Shown here piece by piece: positions 42,149 through 52,037 of a DNA stretch of 64,000 nt (within the stretch, counting starts at the first letter, position 1; every line of letters starts with the position of its first letter). Made by a program: the position numbers and the translations under genes. The notes below the pieces were generated by a model. The model did not search any database. It was not told where the DNA came from and saw nothing but the letters and a program-made list of their open reading frames with translations. The stretch lies in assembly GCF_042658365.1 (NCBI RefSeq), contig NZ_JBHSQC010000005.1; one strand, 5' to 3'. Source of the stretch: Carnobacterium_A antarcticum. Lineage in GTDB: Bacteria; Bacillota; Bacilli; Lactobacillales; Carnobacteriaceae.

Positions 42149-43441
42149 CTAGAGTTGTGACCAAATGTCTTCCAGTACATTGGTTTGGTCACGATCTGGT
42201 CCTACTGAGAACGTTGATATACGCACACCAACTAATTCTGCAATGCGGTAAACATAGTTACGGGCATTTTCAGGAAGGTCTTCCAATGTGCGGCAAGCAG
42301 TGATGTCTTCGCCCCAGCCTGGTATTTCTTCATAAATAGGAGTGCATTCAGCCAGTTCTTTCAAACTTGCTGGATAATGAAGGATTTGTTCGCCATTGCG
42401 TTCATACGCTGTACAGATTTTGACTGTTTCCAATCCGCTTAATACATCAATTGAATTTAAAGCTAGATTTGTGATACCGGAAACGCGTTTTGAATGACGC
42501 ATGACCACTGTATCGAACCAGCCAATACGACGTGGACGTCCCGTTGTCGTTCCATATTCTTTCCCGATTTCACGAATTTGCTGCCCAACTTCATCATGCA
42601 ATTCAGTTGGAAAAGGACCATCTCCTACACGAGAAGTGTAAGCTTTACAAACACCAACAACTTTGTCGATTTTTGACGGGCCAACACCACTACCGATCGT
42701 TACTCCTCCTGCAACTGGATTAGAAGACGTTACAAAAGGATACGTGCCTTGATCGATATCCAGCATCACACCCTGTGCACCTTCAAATAAAACTCGTTTA
42801 TTTGCATCTAAAGCGTCATTTAAAACAACTGAAGTATCGCAAACGTATTGTTTGATTTCTTGACCATATTGATAATATTCTTCAAAAACATCCTCAAACT
42901 CAATCGGAGCAGTACCGAATAGTTTAGTGAACGTACGGTTCTTTTCTTCTAAATTGCTACGCAAACGCTCTGCAAAAATTTCTTTGTCTAGTAGATCTGC
43001 TACTCGTATACCGACGCGAGCAGCTTTATCCATATACGCTGGGCCAATTCCTTTGATCGTTGTTCCAATCTTTTGGTCGCCTTTTGCATCTTCTTGTAAT
43101 TGATCTAATAAAATATGATACGGCAGCACGACATGTGCACGATCTGAAATACGTAAATTATTCGTTGCTACTCCGTGTTCATGTAAATAACCGATTTCTT
43201 CTACGAGCGATTTAGGATTGATCACAACACCGTTTCCAATCACACTGATTTTATTTTCAGCGAATATTCCTGAAGGGATCAAGTGCAATTTATATGTTAC
43301 GCCATTAAATTTAATGGTATGTCCCGCATTATCTCCGCCTTGGTAACGCGCGATAACTTCGGCCTTCTCACTTAAAAAATCAGTGATTTTTCCTTTTCCT
43401 TCATCGCCCCACTGTGTGCCGACTACTACTACTGAAGACAT
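42149..43441 (-). CDS. purA: Adenylosuccinate synthetase
   Basis: A 430-residue GTP-dependent enzyme that makes adenylosuccinate from IMP and aspartate, the first committed AMP step. WGDEGKGKITD with the catalytic Asp/Gly loop, GHTIKFNG, and the end pattern VGPDRDQTN are canonical. Position downstream of dnaB is conserved in Firmicutes. It has its own terminator. Confidence 0.98.
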   Translation of the reverse strand: MSSVVVVGTQWGDEGKGKITDFLSEKAEVIARYQGGDNAGHTIKFNGVTYKLHLIPSGIFAENKISVIGNGVVINPKSLVEEIGYLHEHGVATNNLRISDRAHVVLPYHILLDQLQEDAKGDQKIGTTIKGIGPAYMDKAARVGIRVADLLDKEIFAERLRSNLEEKNRTFTKLFGTAPIEFEDVFEEYYQYGQEIKQYVCDTSVVLNDALDANKRVLFEGAQGVMLDIDQGTYPFVTSSNPVAGGVTIGSGVGPSKIDKVVGVCKAYTSRVGDGPFPTELHDEVGQQIREIGKEYGTTTGRPRRIGWFDTVVMRHSKRVSGITNLALNSIDVLSGLETVKICTAYERNGEQILHYPASLKELAECTPIYEEIPGWGEDITACRTLEDLPENARNYVYRIAELVGVRISTFSVGPDRDQTNVLEDIWSQL

Positions 43442-43590
43442 ATAAACACCTCGCTACTTATTTTTTTGCTCATCATTTACCAGCTCAGTTTATCAGTATT
43501 TAAACCAGTATTCAATAAAAAGCGAATATTTTATTCTATCAAAGCCTATTAAAAGCTGATAAACGAATATTTTATTTTTAAAACAAAAAT

Positions 43591-43630
43591 AAAAGGCTGA
43601 TAAACGAACGATATCGTTTTCAGCCTTTTT
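43591..43630 (-). terminator. Terminator of dnaB
   Basis: AAAAGGCTGATAAACGA and CGTTTTCAGCCTTTTT form a stem next to the dnaB stop. Similar sequence (AAACGAATATTTTATT) appears twice just to the left. Confidence 0.8.
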
Positions 43631-45013
43631 CTATCTTTGTGGCATATCTTCTGGAAAATAAGCCAATGACGAAAATTTATTGTATTCTTTTATAAACAAT
43701 AATTTAACGGTTCCTCGTGCCCCGCTCCGGTTTTTTTCAATGATGACTTCGATAACATTGTCTTCTCCTGCCATGTCTTCGTCCTCATCCTCACCATCTT
43801 CACGATCGTAATAATCATCTCGGTAAAGGAATGCTACGATATCAGCATCTTGTTCAATCGAACCAGACTCACGAATATCGCTTAGCACCGGCCGTTTATC
43901 TTGCCTTTGTTCCACGCCACGAGAAAGTTGAGACAAGGCCATTACGGGTACACTCAATTCTTTAGCTAATTTTTTTAATTGCCGTGAAATTTCAGAAACT
44001 TCTTGTTGACGGCTTTCACGACCCGTTCCTTCGATCAATTGCAAATAATCAATAAGAATCAAGCCTAAATCGCCTTTTTCCTGTTTCAAACGACGGCATT
44101 TGGCGCGTATTTCAGCCACCCGAATCCCTGGAGTATCGTCAATGTAGATGCTTGCTTTAGACAAACTTCCCATTGCCACGATCAAGTTTTGCCATTCTTC
44201 TTCAGAAAGATTCCCTGTTCTCAGATTGCTTGCATCAATGCTGCCTTCTGCACACAGCATCCGGTTTACCAACGATTCTGCTCCCATCTCCAAACTGAAG
44301 ATTGCAACTGTTTCATCTGTTTTAGTTCCAACATTTTGAGCAATGTTCAACGCAAAAGCTGTCTTACCAACTGCCGGTCTAGCTGCCAAAATAATGAGTT
44401 CATCTTTTTGTAAACCAGCCGTCATTTTGTCTAGTGCTTTATAGCCCGTCGGCAATCCTGTAATTTCTTCATCATTTTGATACAATTCATCGATGCGGGC
44501 GATGGAAGTGTTCAGTACTTCAGAGATGGATAAAAAACCGCTTCTATTGCGTTTTTCCGATACCTCTAAGATTCCACGTTCAGCTTCATCTAGAATCGTT
44601 GCCAGCTCGTCTCCTTCGTCATATCCTTTAGTAACGATTTCAGTTGCTGTTCGAATCAAATTACGCAAGATCGATTTTTGTTCAACGATTTTAGCATAAT
44701 GTTCCATATTGGCAGCTGTTGGGACCGTTACAGCCAATTCAGCCAAATAAGCCATGCCGCCGACGTCTTCAAGTTGATTTTTAGATTCCAGCGCATTAGT
44801 GATCGTTACGATATCAATTGCTTCGTTATGGTTATTTAAATCTAACATCGCTTGAAAGATAAGTTGATGGCCTCTTCGATAAAAATCTTTTGCTTCAATA
44901 AATTCTAATGCTCCAACAACCGTATCTGGATCTAAGAAAACTGACCCGAGTACAGCTTGTTCCGCTTCAATACTTTGTGGCGGTAAGCGATCTTGAAAAG
45001 CTTCATTTGCCAA
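43631..45013 (-). CDS. dnaB: Replicative DNA helicase
   Basis: A 460-residue hexameric helicase (called DnaC in Bacillus). N-terminal primase-interaction domain (RLPPQSIEAEQAVLGSVFLD), RecA-like C-terminal motor with Walker A ARPAVGKT and Walker B LILIDYLQL. No intein. Acts at the fork with DnaG and the clamp loader. Confidence 0.98.
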   Translation of the reverse strand: MANEAFQDRLPPQSIEAEQAVLGSVFLDPDTVVGALEFIEAKDFYRRGHQLIFQAMLDLNNHNEAIDIVTITNALESKNQLEDVGGMAYLAELAVTVPTAANMEHYAKIVEQKSILRNLIRTATEIVTKGYDEGDELATILDEAERGILEVSEKRNRSGFLSISEVLNTSIARIDELYQNDEEITGLPTGYKALDKMTAGLQKDELIILAARPAVGKTAFALNIAQNVGTKTDETVAIFSLEMGAESLVNRMLCAEGSIDASNLRTGNLSEEEWQNLIVAMGSLSKASIYIDDTPGIRVAEIRAKCRRLKQEKGDLGLILIDYLQLIEGTGRESRQQEVSEISRQLKKLAKELSVPVMALSQLSRGVEQRQDKRPVLSDIRESGSIEQDADIVAFLYRDDYYDREDGEDEDEDMAGEDNVIEVIIEKNRSGARGTVKLLFIKEYNKFSSLAYFPEDMPQR

Positions 45014-45165
45014 ATTTCCTCTTCCTTTCAGCAGCCTTTTGTCCCTTTTGTATAGACTGGCTACTTTAGTTCAATGCTCTTATTTTACCGCAAAATTTCT
45101 TGAAATACAATCTAGCAATAAGAACGAGTGTTCCGGTATAGTTTGCATTTTTACGATTCATTAGA

Positions 45166-45207
45166 TAAAAAATGTTCGATCAGAATTTCTTATCCTGACC
45201 GAACATT
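45166..45207 (-). terminator. Terminator of rplI
   Basis: AATGTTCG.TCAG and CTGA.CGAACATT with A-rich left flank, i.e. T-run on the minus strand. Confidence 0.75.
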
Positions 45208-45236
45208 GTTTGTTCATGCGTTTAGTTTTAGGTATT

Positions 45237-45689
45237 TTATTCAGGCGATACATTTACAGTCATCGTTGCTGTTACTTCTGGGTGAATTTTAATATCGATT
45301 TTCATCGACGTTACGGTCCGAATCGGAACGTTTAATTCGATTTTTCGTTTATCCAATTTAATGCCTAATTGTTTTTGGACAGCTGACGCAATTTGTTTGG
45401 TTGTGATTGAACCAAATAAACGACCGTCTTCCGCTGCTTTAGCTTTGATTTCAATAGCATTTTCTTCTTTTTCTAAAAGGGTTTTTAATTCTTCAGCTTC
45501 TTGTTTGATTTCTTCTTGTTGTTTTTCTTCAGCTTTGATTTTCCCTTTTAATTCGCTTAAACTTCCTGCAGTTGCTTCTTTAGCTAAACCATTTTTGATC
45601 AAGAAGTTATGTGCATATCCATCAGCTACATTTTTGACCTCGCCTTTTTTACCTTTGCCTTTAACATCTTCTAAGAAAATAACTTTCAT
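45237..45689 (-). CDS. rplI: Ribosomal protein bL9
   Basis: 150 residues with the L9 start MKVIFLEDVKGKGKKGEVKNVADGYAHNFLI, a long central helix and the C-terminal rRNA-binding domain. It begins two bases after the stop of gdpP, so coupled translation is likely. Confidence 0.98.
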   Translation of the reverse strand: MKVIFLEDVKGKGKKGEVKNVADGYAHNFLIKNGLAKEATAGSLSELKGKIKAEEKQQEEIKQEAEELKTLLEKEENAIEIKAKAAEDGRLFGSITTKQIASAVQKQLGIKLDKRKIELNVPIRTVTSMKIDIKIHPEVTATMTVNVSPE

Positions 45690-45691
45690 TT

Positions 45692-47689
45692 TTATTCCCC
45701 CTCATCTTGATTAACTACTACTGCTTTTAATTTTTCTTTTGCTTCTGCCACAGTGCAATTATCTATTTGCGTTGCAGCATTGGATAAGTGCCCACCGCCG
45801 CCAAGTTCTTCCATGATAACTTGAACATTGATTTCGCCTAAACTACGAGCACTGATTCCGACACGCCCATCTGAGCGTTTGGTAATCACAAAAGCCGCGT
45901 CGACATTTGTCATAGACAACATCGTATCTGCTGTTTGTGCTGCTACTACTGTATCATAAACCCTGTCTTCTTCGCCAATTGCAACCGCCATTTTATCGCT
46001 GATAAAATCGATTGATTCAATCAAATGACTGCGCAGTAAGTAAGTGTCCGTATCTTCTTTCAATAGACGTTGAATCAACACCGCATCTGCCCCACAGGAC
46101 CTTAAATAACTTGCAGCATCAAATGTACGTGAACCTGTTCGTAATGAGAAACTTTTCGTATCTACTATGATTCCGCCCAGCATAGCTGTAGCTTCAATCT
46201 TATTGATTGGATCGGCTTCATTAGATTGATATTCAAACAACTCCGTTACCAACTCTGCTGTCGAAGATGCATAAGGTTCAATATAAACCAAAACTGGTTT
46301 TTCTGGAAACTCTTCGCTGCGGCGGTGGTGATCGATTACCACAATGTTATTCGTCTTCTTGACTAAATCAGGTGCAATCGATAGTGAAGGCCGATGATGA
46401 TCGACCATGATCAATAACGTATTGGAAGTGATCATTTCTTCAGCCGTTTCTGGAGTAATAATATAACGACTAATAGAATTATCTTTTTCAATTTCTTCAA
46501 CCAACTGTGCAATGTCTTTACTGAAACCTTCAGGATCGATAATGATCCATGCTTCTTTGTTATTCATTTCAGCAATTCTTCGAACTCCCAACGAAGACCC
46601 AATAACATCCATATCTGGATAACTATGACCCATAATAAAAATTTGATCCGATTGTTTCATTAACTCTTGAAGCGCTTGGCTGATCATACGAGAGCGAACA
46701 CGCGTTCTCTTTTCCATTGGATTCGTTTTCCCGCCATAATATCTTGGTTCGCCATTCTTTGACTTCACAACGACTTGATCTCCGCCTCTTCCTAATGCCA
46801 AATCTAAGTTGCTTTGTGCTAATTTAGCTAATTCACTTAAATCTTCATCGCCATAAGCTAATCCCATACTAAGCGTTACTGGAAAATTTTGCTTAGAAGT
46901 TCTTTCGCGAATACGGTCGATGATAGAAAATTTATCTTCTTCAATCGACAGGAGCGACATTTGATGCATCATAACAATGAAGCGATCCTCTGAAATTCTT
47001 TTTAAGTACACATGGTGTTTTTTTGCCCATTGAGATAAATGCGTCGTAACAAAATTATTTAAATTTGAAATGCTGCGGTCGTTCATCCCTTGGATGATCT
47101 CATCGTGATTATCTACAAAGATATTTCCAATCACAATTTTTTCATCTTCGTATTTTTCTTTGATTTGTGCATACTCTGTAATATCCATTAAATAGACCAC
47201 TCGGATATCTTGTTGAACAATTATCTGAAAAACTTTATCGTCCCAATGGGCTGTCTTCAATCCAGAAGAATGACTTTCTTGAATTAAATCCGCTAATTCC
47301 TGGTCTACTTCATTAATTTTTTTGCCTAGAACTTCTTGATAACCCAAATGCGTTTGAAGATAAGGATTCATCCATTGCAATTCGTAATCTTCATTAAACA
47401 ATAAAATGCCAATCGGCATTTTAATCAAGGCTTCCTGCTCTCCTCGTTTAATACGATAGGATAAATCAGCAATGTACTTATTGGTTTCCACCGTGATTTC
47501 TTTAGCTGTATTATACAATAAAACAACAACCACAATAAAAATTACAATCAGAGCAATTCCAATAGCAATATGCGTCATAAAGCCTAAGACAATTGTCAGC
47601 AGTTGTAAGAGACAAATGCCAACTGCAATGAACTTAAATTTGTCATCATTTAAAAACTTTGGGAGTTTTTCTTGAGACAGTTTTTTCAT
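45692..47689 (-). CDS. gdpP: Cyclic-di-AMP phosphodiesterase GdpP
   Basis: A 665-residue membrane-bound phosphodiesterase that hydrolyses c-di-AMP and so governs osmotic balance and cell-wall tolerance. Order: two membrane helices (residues about 20-60), PAS domain (about 80-150), degenerate GGDEF (about 170-300), DHH domain with GHSYPDMDVIGSS, VDHHRPS and IDHHRRS metal motifs, and DHHA1 with GGGGHLSNAATQ. The ATG at 47689 has AAGGAG six bases upstream; a longer frame starts at 47728. Confidence 0.95.
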   Translation of the reverse strand: MKKLSQEKLPKFLNDDKFKFIAVGICLLQLLTIVLGFMTHIAIGIALIVIFIVVVVLLYNTAKEITVETNKYIADLSYRIKRGEQEALIKMPIGILLFNEDYELQWMNPYLQTHLGYQEVLGKKINEVDQELADLIQESHSSGLKTAHWDDKVFQIIVQQDIRVVYLMDITEYAQIKEKYEDEKIVIGNIFVDNHDEIIQGMNDRSISNLNNFVTTHLSQWAKKHHVYLKRISEDRFIVMMHQMSLLSIEEDKFSIIDRIRERTSKQNFPVTLSMGLAYGDEDLSELAKLAQSNLDLALGRGGDQVVVKSKNGEPRYYGGKTNPMEKRTRVRSRMISQALQELMKQSDQIFIMGHSYPDMDVIGSSLGVRRIAEMNNKEAWIIIDPEGFSKDIAQLVEEIEKDNSISRYIITPETAEEMITSNTLLIMVDHHRPSLSIAPDLVKKTNNIVVIDHHRRSEEFPEKPVLVYIEPYASSTAELVTELFEYQSNEADPINKIEATAMLGGIIVDTKSFSLRTGSRTFDAASYLRSCGADAVLIQRLLKEDTDTYLLRSHLIESIDFISDKMAVAIGEEDRVYDTVVAAQTADTMLSMTNVDAAFVITKRSDGRVGISARSLGEINVQVIMEELGGGGHLSNAATQIDNCTVAEAKEKLKAVVVNQDEGE

Positions 47690-47774
47690 AATAAGCTCCT
47701 TTTCCCATATGTTTCTTTTAAGATTCATGTTCTATTTTACCATGTTTTTCTTTTAGATACTAGACAGTTAAAGA

Positions 47775-47790
47775 TGTTTCACATGAAACA
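47775..47790. promoter_or_regulatory. parS-like ParB binding site 1
   Basis: TGTTTCACATGAAACA: a perfect palindrome with one difference from the consensus TGTTNCACGTGAAACA. Confidence 0.7.
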
Positions 47791-47807
47791 ATATTAGCTC
47801 TCCAGTT

Positions 47808-47823
47808 TGTTACACGTGAAACA
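47808..47823. promoter_or_regulatory. parS ParB binding site 2
   Basis: TGTTACACGTGAAACA fits the Bacillus parS consensus TGTTNCACGTGAAACA exactly. It lies 18 bases beyond site 1, about 10 kb from dnaA. Confidence 0.85.
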
Positions 47824-47925
47824 TTCCTTGTATTTTTTATGCTTTTTTTAAAGGAATTTATCATTTTGACGTGGGTAAGTTAAATGAACGTATTTCATAT
47901 TCCACAGTCTTAAAATTTCTAGAAG

Positions 47926-47975
47926 AATCGTGTTTGCTTGATCCTCTTCATAGCTTTCTATAAGCAAACACGATT
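47926..47975. repeat. Short copy of the palindromic intergenic element
   Basis: AATCGTGTTTGCTT and AAGCAAACACGATT form a 14-base stem. The loop contains ATCCTCTTCAT and CATAGCTTTCTATAAG, which match parts of the element at 8083-8244 (8118-8128 in reverse, and 8198-8222). It looks like an internally deleted copy. Confidence 0.6.
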
Positions 47976-48077
47976 TAACAAAGGTGCTTTTAAAGCTGGA
48001 TTCCATAGTATGAGAGATACATGAGCGAAATAAAAAAAGAACCATGATATGTATCACGATTCTTTTCTAAGTTTCTA

Positions 48078-48314
48078 TTATTCAGCTGTAACGAATGGTA
48101 ATAATCCCATGATACGTGCACGTTTAATTGCAATTGTTAATTTACGTTGGTTTTTAGCTGAAGTGCCAGTGACACGACGAGGTAAAATTTTACCTCTTTC
48201 AGAAATAAAACGTTTCAAAAGATCTAAGTCTTTAAAGTCGATGTATTCGATATGGTTTGCTGCGATATAATCAACTTTACGGCGCTTACGTCCGCCTCTA
48301 CGTTGGATAGCCAT
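48078..48314 (-). CDS. rpsR: Ribosomal protein bS18
   Basis: 78 residues, RRGGRKRRKVDYIAANHIEYIDFKDLD start and typical C-terminal TGTSAKNQRKLTIAIKRAR. Third gene of rpsF-ssb-rpsR. Confidence 0.98.
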   Translation of the reverse strand: MAIQRRGGRKRRKVDYIAANHIEYIDFKDLDLLKRFISERGKILPRRVTGTSAKNQRKLTIAIKRARIMGLLPFVTAE

Positions 48315-48351
48315 TTTTATTCCTCCTTACTCCTAAGTTTCTAATGGTGCA

Positions 48352-48888
48352 TTAGAACGGTAAATCATCGTCCGAAATATCTATCGGTTGGCTGCTCTTT
48401 TCAAAAGGATCAGAGTTTCCAAAATCTGGATATTTCGAATCTGTCGGAGCTGATTTTTGTGAATAATTATTTTGTGTTTGGTTAGATGAATTTTGTTGAG
48501 GAGCAGCTCCTGAATGATTCGTATCAGATCCACGACGTTGTTCTGTTGTCGTTTTTGATTCTAACATTGAGAAAGTGTCTACAACAACTTCAGTAACGTA
48601 CACTCGTTGTCCTTGTTGGTTATCATAAGAACGCGTTTGAATACGTCCTTCCACACCAACTAATGACCCTTTACGAGTAAAGTTAGCCAATGTTTCAGCT
48701 GTCTTTCTCCAAGCAACACAGTTAATAAAATCCGCATCCCGTTCACCTTTTTGGTTTGTAAACTGTCTGTTTACAGCCACGGTGAATGAAGCCACAGCTG
48801 TACCGTTCGAAGTGTATCTTAAATCCGCGTCTTTAGTTAATCTTCCAACTAAAACAACATTATTAATCACATTATTAGCTCCTTCCAA
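48352..48888 (-). CDS. ssb: Single-stranded DNA-binding protein
   Basis: 178 residues. OB fold (NNVVLVGRLTKDADLRYTSNGTAV), a Gln/Asn/Ser-rich linker and the acidic tip SDDDLPF for partner binding. Essential replication SSB, co-transcribed with rpsF and rpsR. Confidence 0.98.
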   Translation of the reverse strand: MEGANNVINNVVLVGRLTKDADLRYTSNGTAVASFTVAVNRQFTNQKGERDADFINCVAWRKTAETLANFTRKGSLVGVEGRIQTRSYDNQQGQRVYVTEVVVDTFSMLESKTTTEQRRGSDTNHSGAAPQQNSSNQTQNNYSQKSAPTDSKYPDFGNSDPFEKSSQPIDISDDDLPF

Positions 48889-48893
48889 AAAAG

Positions 48894-48909
48894 TGTTTCA
48901 CATGAAACA
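48894..48909. promoter_or_regulatory. parS-like ParB binding site 3
   Basis: TGTTTCACATGAAACA, identical to site 1, in the rpsF-ssb gap just upstream of the ssb start. Confidence 0.7.
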
Positions 48910-48918
48910 ATCTTAACT

Positions 48919-49218
48919 TTAAGCTTCTAATCTAATAATCATATGACGTAAAATATTGTCATTGATCTTAGAAAGACGATCGAATTCATTGATTGCCGCT
49001 GCATCTGTAGCAGTTAGTTTTACGATATGATAAATTCCTTCTTGGAACTTCTTAATTTCGTAAGCTAAACGGCGTTTCGACCAGTCTTTAGATTCAGTAA
49101 TTTCAGCGCCATTATCTGTTAAAATTGTATCAAAGCGTTCGATTAAAGCAGCTTTTTCAGTTTCTTCAATGTTTGGACGGATAATGTATAAAATTTCATA
49201 TTTTGCTGTTTGACTCAT
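48919..49218 (-). CDS. rpsF: Ribosomal protein bS6
   Basis: 99 residues with KYEILYIIRPNIEE start and RRLAYEIKKFQEGIYHI core. The ATG at 49218 has AAGGAGG upstream; the GTG at 49230 lies inside that ribosome site and is not used. Confidence 0.97.
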   Translation of the reverse strand: MSQTAKYEILYIIRPNIEETEKAALIERFDTILTDNGAEITESKDWSKRRLAYEIKKFQEGIYHIVKLTATDAAAINEFDRLSKINDNILRHMIIRLEA

Positions 49219-49395
49219 CTTGACTGTCACCTCCTTATGGACTTTGGCTCATTCTTTTGAACGAGCAAGGAGAGTATTCTGTAGTAGATTACTCACGTCT
49301 AATAAATATATCATAATGCATAAGATAATTCAATGTTTTTTTAGTTATAAAATTAAATAACAACTAGTTTTTATTTTGATGTTTAAGTAGTGCAC

Positions 49396-49438
49396 ATAAA
49401 AAACACTCCCTTATTCCTAAAATCAGAAATAAGGGAGC
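49396..49438 (-). terminator. Terminator of gyrA
   Basis: Minus strand CTCCCTTATTtC...G.AATAAGGGAG followed by T6. Confidence 0.85.
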
Positions 49439-49446
49439 TGCTTTTT

Positions 49447-52014
49447 TTATTCTTGGTCTTCTTCCTCTTCAGTACTATCTTCACTATCAGTATCTTCAGC
49501 ACTGTCCTCTGATTCATTTAAAATCTTCGCTGGTACTTCTGTAGTGACTTCTGAAGAAGCGGCTGGAGTAGTTTCTTCAGCTTCTTCTGGTTCGACAATA
49601 GCCATTGTTGAAACGATGACATCGTCCGCTACACGAATCAAACGAACGCCAAGAGTAGCACGTCCTGTTTGAGAGACGCTAGCTACATTGAATCGTATGA
49701 TGACACCTGAATTGGTGATCAACATAACGTCTTCATCGCCTTTTACAGTCGTTAAACCAGCTAATTTACCGTTCTTTTCAGTAATGTTGGCTGTCTTAAC
49801 TCCTTTTCCGCCACGGCCTTTAATGGCGTATTCACTCGCACTCGTTCGTTTGCCGTAGCCTTTTTCCGTAATGATCAGAACTTCTGAATCTGGAGTCAAG
49901 AGATCCATGCCGACGACATAGTCATCTTCACGTAAACGAATCCCGCGTACTCCGCTCGCACTCCGTCCCATATTTCGAACAACGTTCTCATCAAAGCTGA
50001 CAGCATAACCTAAGTGAGTTCCGATGATGACATTTTGTTTGCCATCCGTAACCGAAACCTTCATCAGTTCATCATCTTCACGTAAGACAATCGCTCTGAT
50101 TCCGTTGCTGCGTATGTTAGCAAAAGCAGACACTGCAGTCCGTTTGACCGTACCTTGACGTGTTGTAAAGAATAAATAATGATCGTCATCTGCTTTGCCT
50201 CGGACATTAATAACGGCTTGGATAGTTTCACCAGAATCGATACCCAATAGATTGATTACCGGTATTCCCTTAGCCGTTCGGCCATATTCAGGAATTTCAT
50301 ATCCTTTAGAACGATATACTTTTCCGCTATTGGTAAAGAAGAGCAGTGTATCATGAGTCGAACAAGAAACTAATGTCTCAATGAAATCGTCATTATGGAT
50401 TCCCATTCCTTGCACGCCACGACCGCCGCGTCTTTGAGATTTGAAATCTGAACTTGGAAGACGTTTGATATACCCATTATGTGTCAATGTGATCACAACT
50501 TCTTCTTCTTCGATCAAATCTTCGTCTTCAAGACTCAATACTTCGCCTACTAGTAATTCTGTACGACGAGCATCGCCAAAGCGTTCTTGGATTTCAAGCA
50601 ATTCAGTTTCAATAATTGTATGGACACGTTCTGGTCTAGCTAAAATATCGGCCATATCATTAATGAAAGCTGACAATTCATTATACTCTGCTTCAATCTT
50701 ATCGCGTTCTAGACCTGTTAAACGAACCATACGCATATCTAAAATAGCTTGCGCTTGTTTTTCTGATAAACCGTATGTTTCAATTAAAGTTGTTTTAGCA
50801 ATATCTCCAGTTTTTGAACCGCGGATGATTCGAATGATTTCATCAATGTGATCTAAAGCTATTCTTAAACCTTCTAAAATATGTGCACGCGCTTCAGCTT
50901 TCCGTTTATCGTAAGCCGTTCTTCTACGAATGACCACTTCCTGATGTTTCAAATATTCTTCAAGAATGGCTTTTAAACTTAATACTTTTGGTATACCGTT
51001 CACGATTGCCAACATATTAAAACCAAATGATGTTTGCAATGATGTTAATTTATATAAATTATTCAAGACGACACTTGCGCTGACATCACGTCTAACATCA
51101 ATAACTACCCGCATACCGTCACGGTCAGATTCATCTGCTAAGTCAGTGATTCCTTCGATGCGTTTGTCGCGTGCCAAATCAGCAATTCGTTCAACCAACC
51201 GGGCTTTATTGACCATATAAGGCAATTCGTGCACGATTATGCGTTCTTTTCCGTTTTTTAATACCTCGATCTCAACTTTAGCCCGAACCATAATAGAACC
51301 TTTACCAGTTTCATAAGCTTTTCTGATTCCAGATTTCCCCATAACCAGTCCACCAGTCGGAAAGTCAGGACCAGGCAATGCTTCCATCAAATCTGCTGTG
51401 GTAGCATCAGGGTCGTTCATCAAAATATGCAAAGCTGAAATAACTTCTGTTAGATTATGCGGTGGAATATTGGTTGCCATACCTACAGCAATACCAGTAA
51501 CGCCGTTTACAAGCAGGTTTGGAAAACGAGCTGGCAATACATCGGGTTCACGTTCTGATCCATCATAGTTATCATGGTAATCGACCGTATCTTTATTGAT
51601 ATCCCGCAGCATTTCTACTGCTATTTTTGTCATCCGAGCTTCTGTATACCGCATTGCCGCGGCCCCGTCGCCATCCACTGATCCAAAGTTTCCATGGCCA
51701 TCTACTAATGGGTAACGGTAACTCCAATTTTGTGCCATCCGAACCATTGATTCATAAATCGCACTATCTCCATGCGGGTGGTATTTCCCCATCACATCCC
51801 CGACAATACGTGCTGATTTTTTATACGCTTTATCCGGCGTTACCCCTAATTCGCTCATTCCATATAAAATACGGCGGTGAACCGGTTTTAAACCATCCCG
51901 TACATCTGGCAATGCGCGTGCTACAATAACACTCATAGCATAATCAAGGAATGACGTACGCATTTCATGGCTTAATTCAATTGTTTTTATATTTTCTTTA
52001 AACTCTTCAGCCAT
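49447..52014 (-). CDS. gyrA: DNA gyrase subunit A
   Basis: 855 residues. Catalytic Tyr123 in AAAMRYTEARMTK; the quinolone-determining region HPHGDSAIYE carries Ser84 and Glu88, the drug-sensitive residues. C-terminal beta-propeller contains the GyrA box (QRRGGRGVQG). An acidic tail (SEDTDSEDSTEEEEDQE) is longer than in Bacillus. Confidence 0.98.
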   Translation of the reverse strand: MAEEFKENIKTIELSHEMRTSFLDYAMSVIVARALPDVRDGLKPVHRRILYGMSELGVTPDKAYKKSARIVGDVMGKYHPHGDSAIYESMVRMAQNWSYRYPLVDGHGNFGSVDGDGAAAMRYTEARMTKIAVEMLRDINKDTVDYHDNYDGSEREPDVLPARFPNLLVNGVTGIAVGMATNIPPHNLTEVISALHILMNDPDATTADLMEALPGPDFPTGGLVMGKSGIRKAYETGKGSIMVRAKVEIEVLKNGKERIIVHELPYMVNKARLVERIADLARDKRIEGITDLADESDRDGMRVVIDVRRDVSASVVLNNLYKLTSLQTSFGFNMLAIVNGIPKVLSLKAILEEYLKHQEVVIRRRTAYDKRKAEARAHILEGLRIALDHIDEIIRIIRGSKTGDIAKTTLIETYGLSEKQAQAILDMRMVRLTGLERDKIEAEYNELSAFINDMADILARPERVHTIIETELLEIQERFGDARRTELLVGEVLSLEDEDLIEEEEVVITLTHNGYIKRLPSSDFKSQRRGGRGVQGMGIHNDDFIETLVSCSTHDTLLFFTNSGKVYRSKGYEIPEYGRTAKGIPVINLLGIDSGETIQAVINVRGKADDDHYLFFTTRQGTVKRTAVSAFANIRSNGIRAIVLREDDELMKVSVTDGKQNVIIGTHLGYAVSFDENVVRNMGRSASGVRGIRLREDDYVVGMDLLTPDSEVLIITEKGYGKRTSASEYAIKGRGGKGVKTANITEKNGKLAGLTTVKGDEDVMLITNSGVIIRFNVASVSQTGRATLGVRLIRVADDVIVSTMAIVEPEEAEETTPAASSEVTTEVPAKILNESEDSAEDTDSEDSTEEEEDQE

Positions 52015-52037
52015 TCTTTATTGTCCTCCTATTTGGA

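Larger units (their letters stand above)
47690..48077. other. Intergenic region with parS sites and a repeat hairpin
   Basis: 388 bases between gdpP and rpsR. It holds two parS sites (47775-47790, 47808-47823) and a palindromic repeat (47926-47975). No gene seen. Confidence 0.75.

Noticed and set aside
47848..48057. 69-residue minus frame between gdpP and rpsR
   Set aside because: It runs through the palindromic repeat and lacks a ribosome site.
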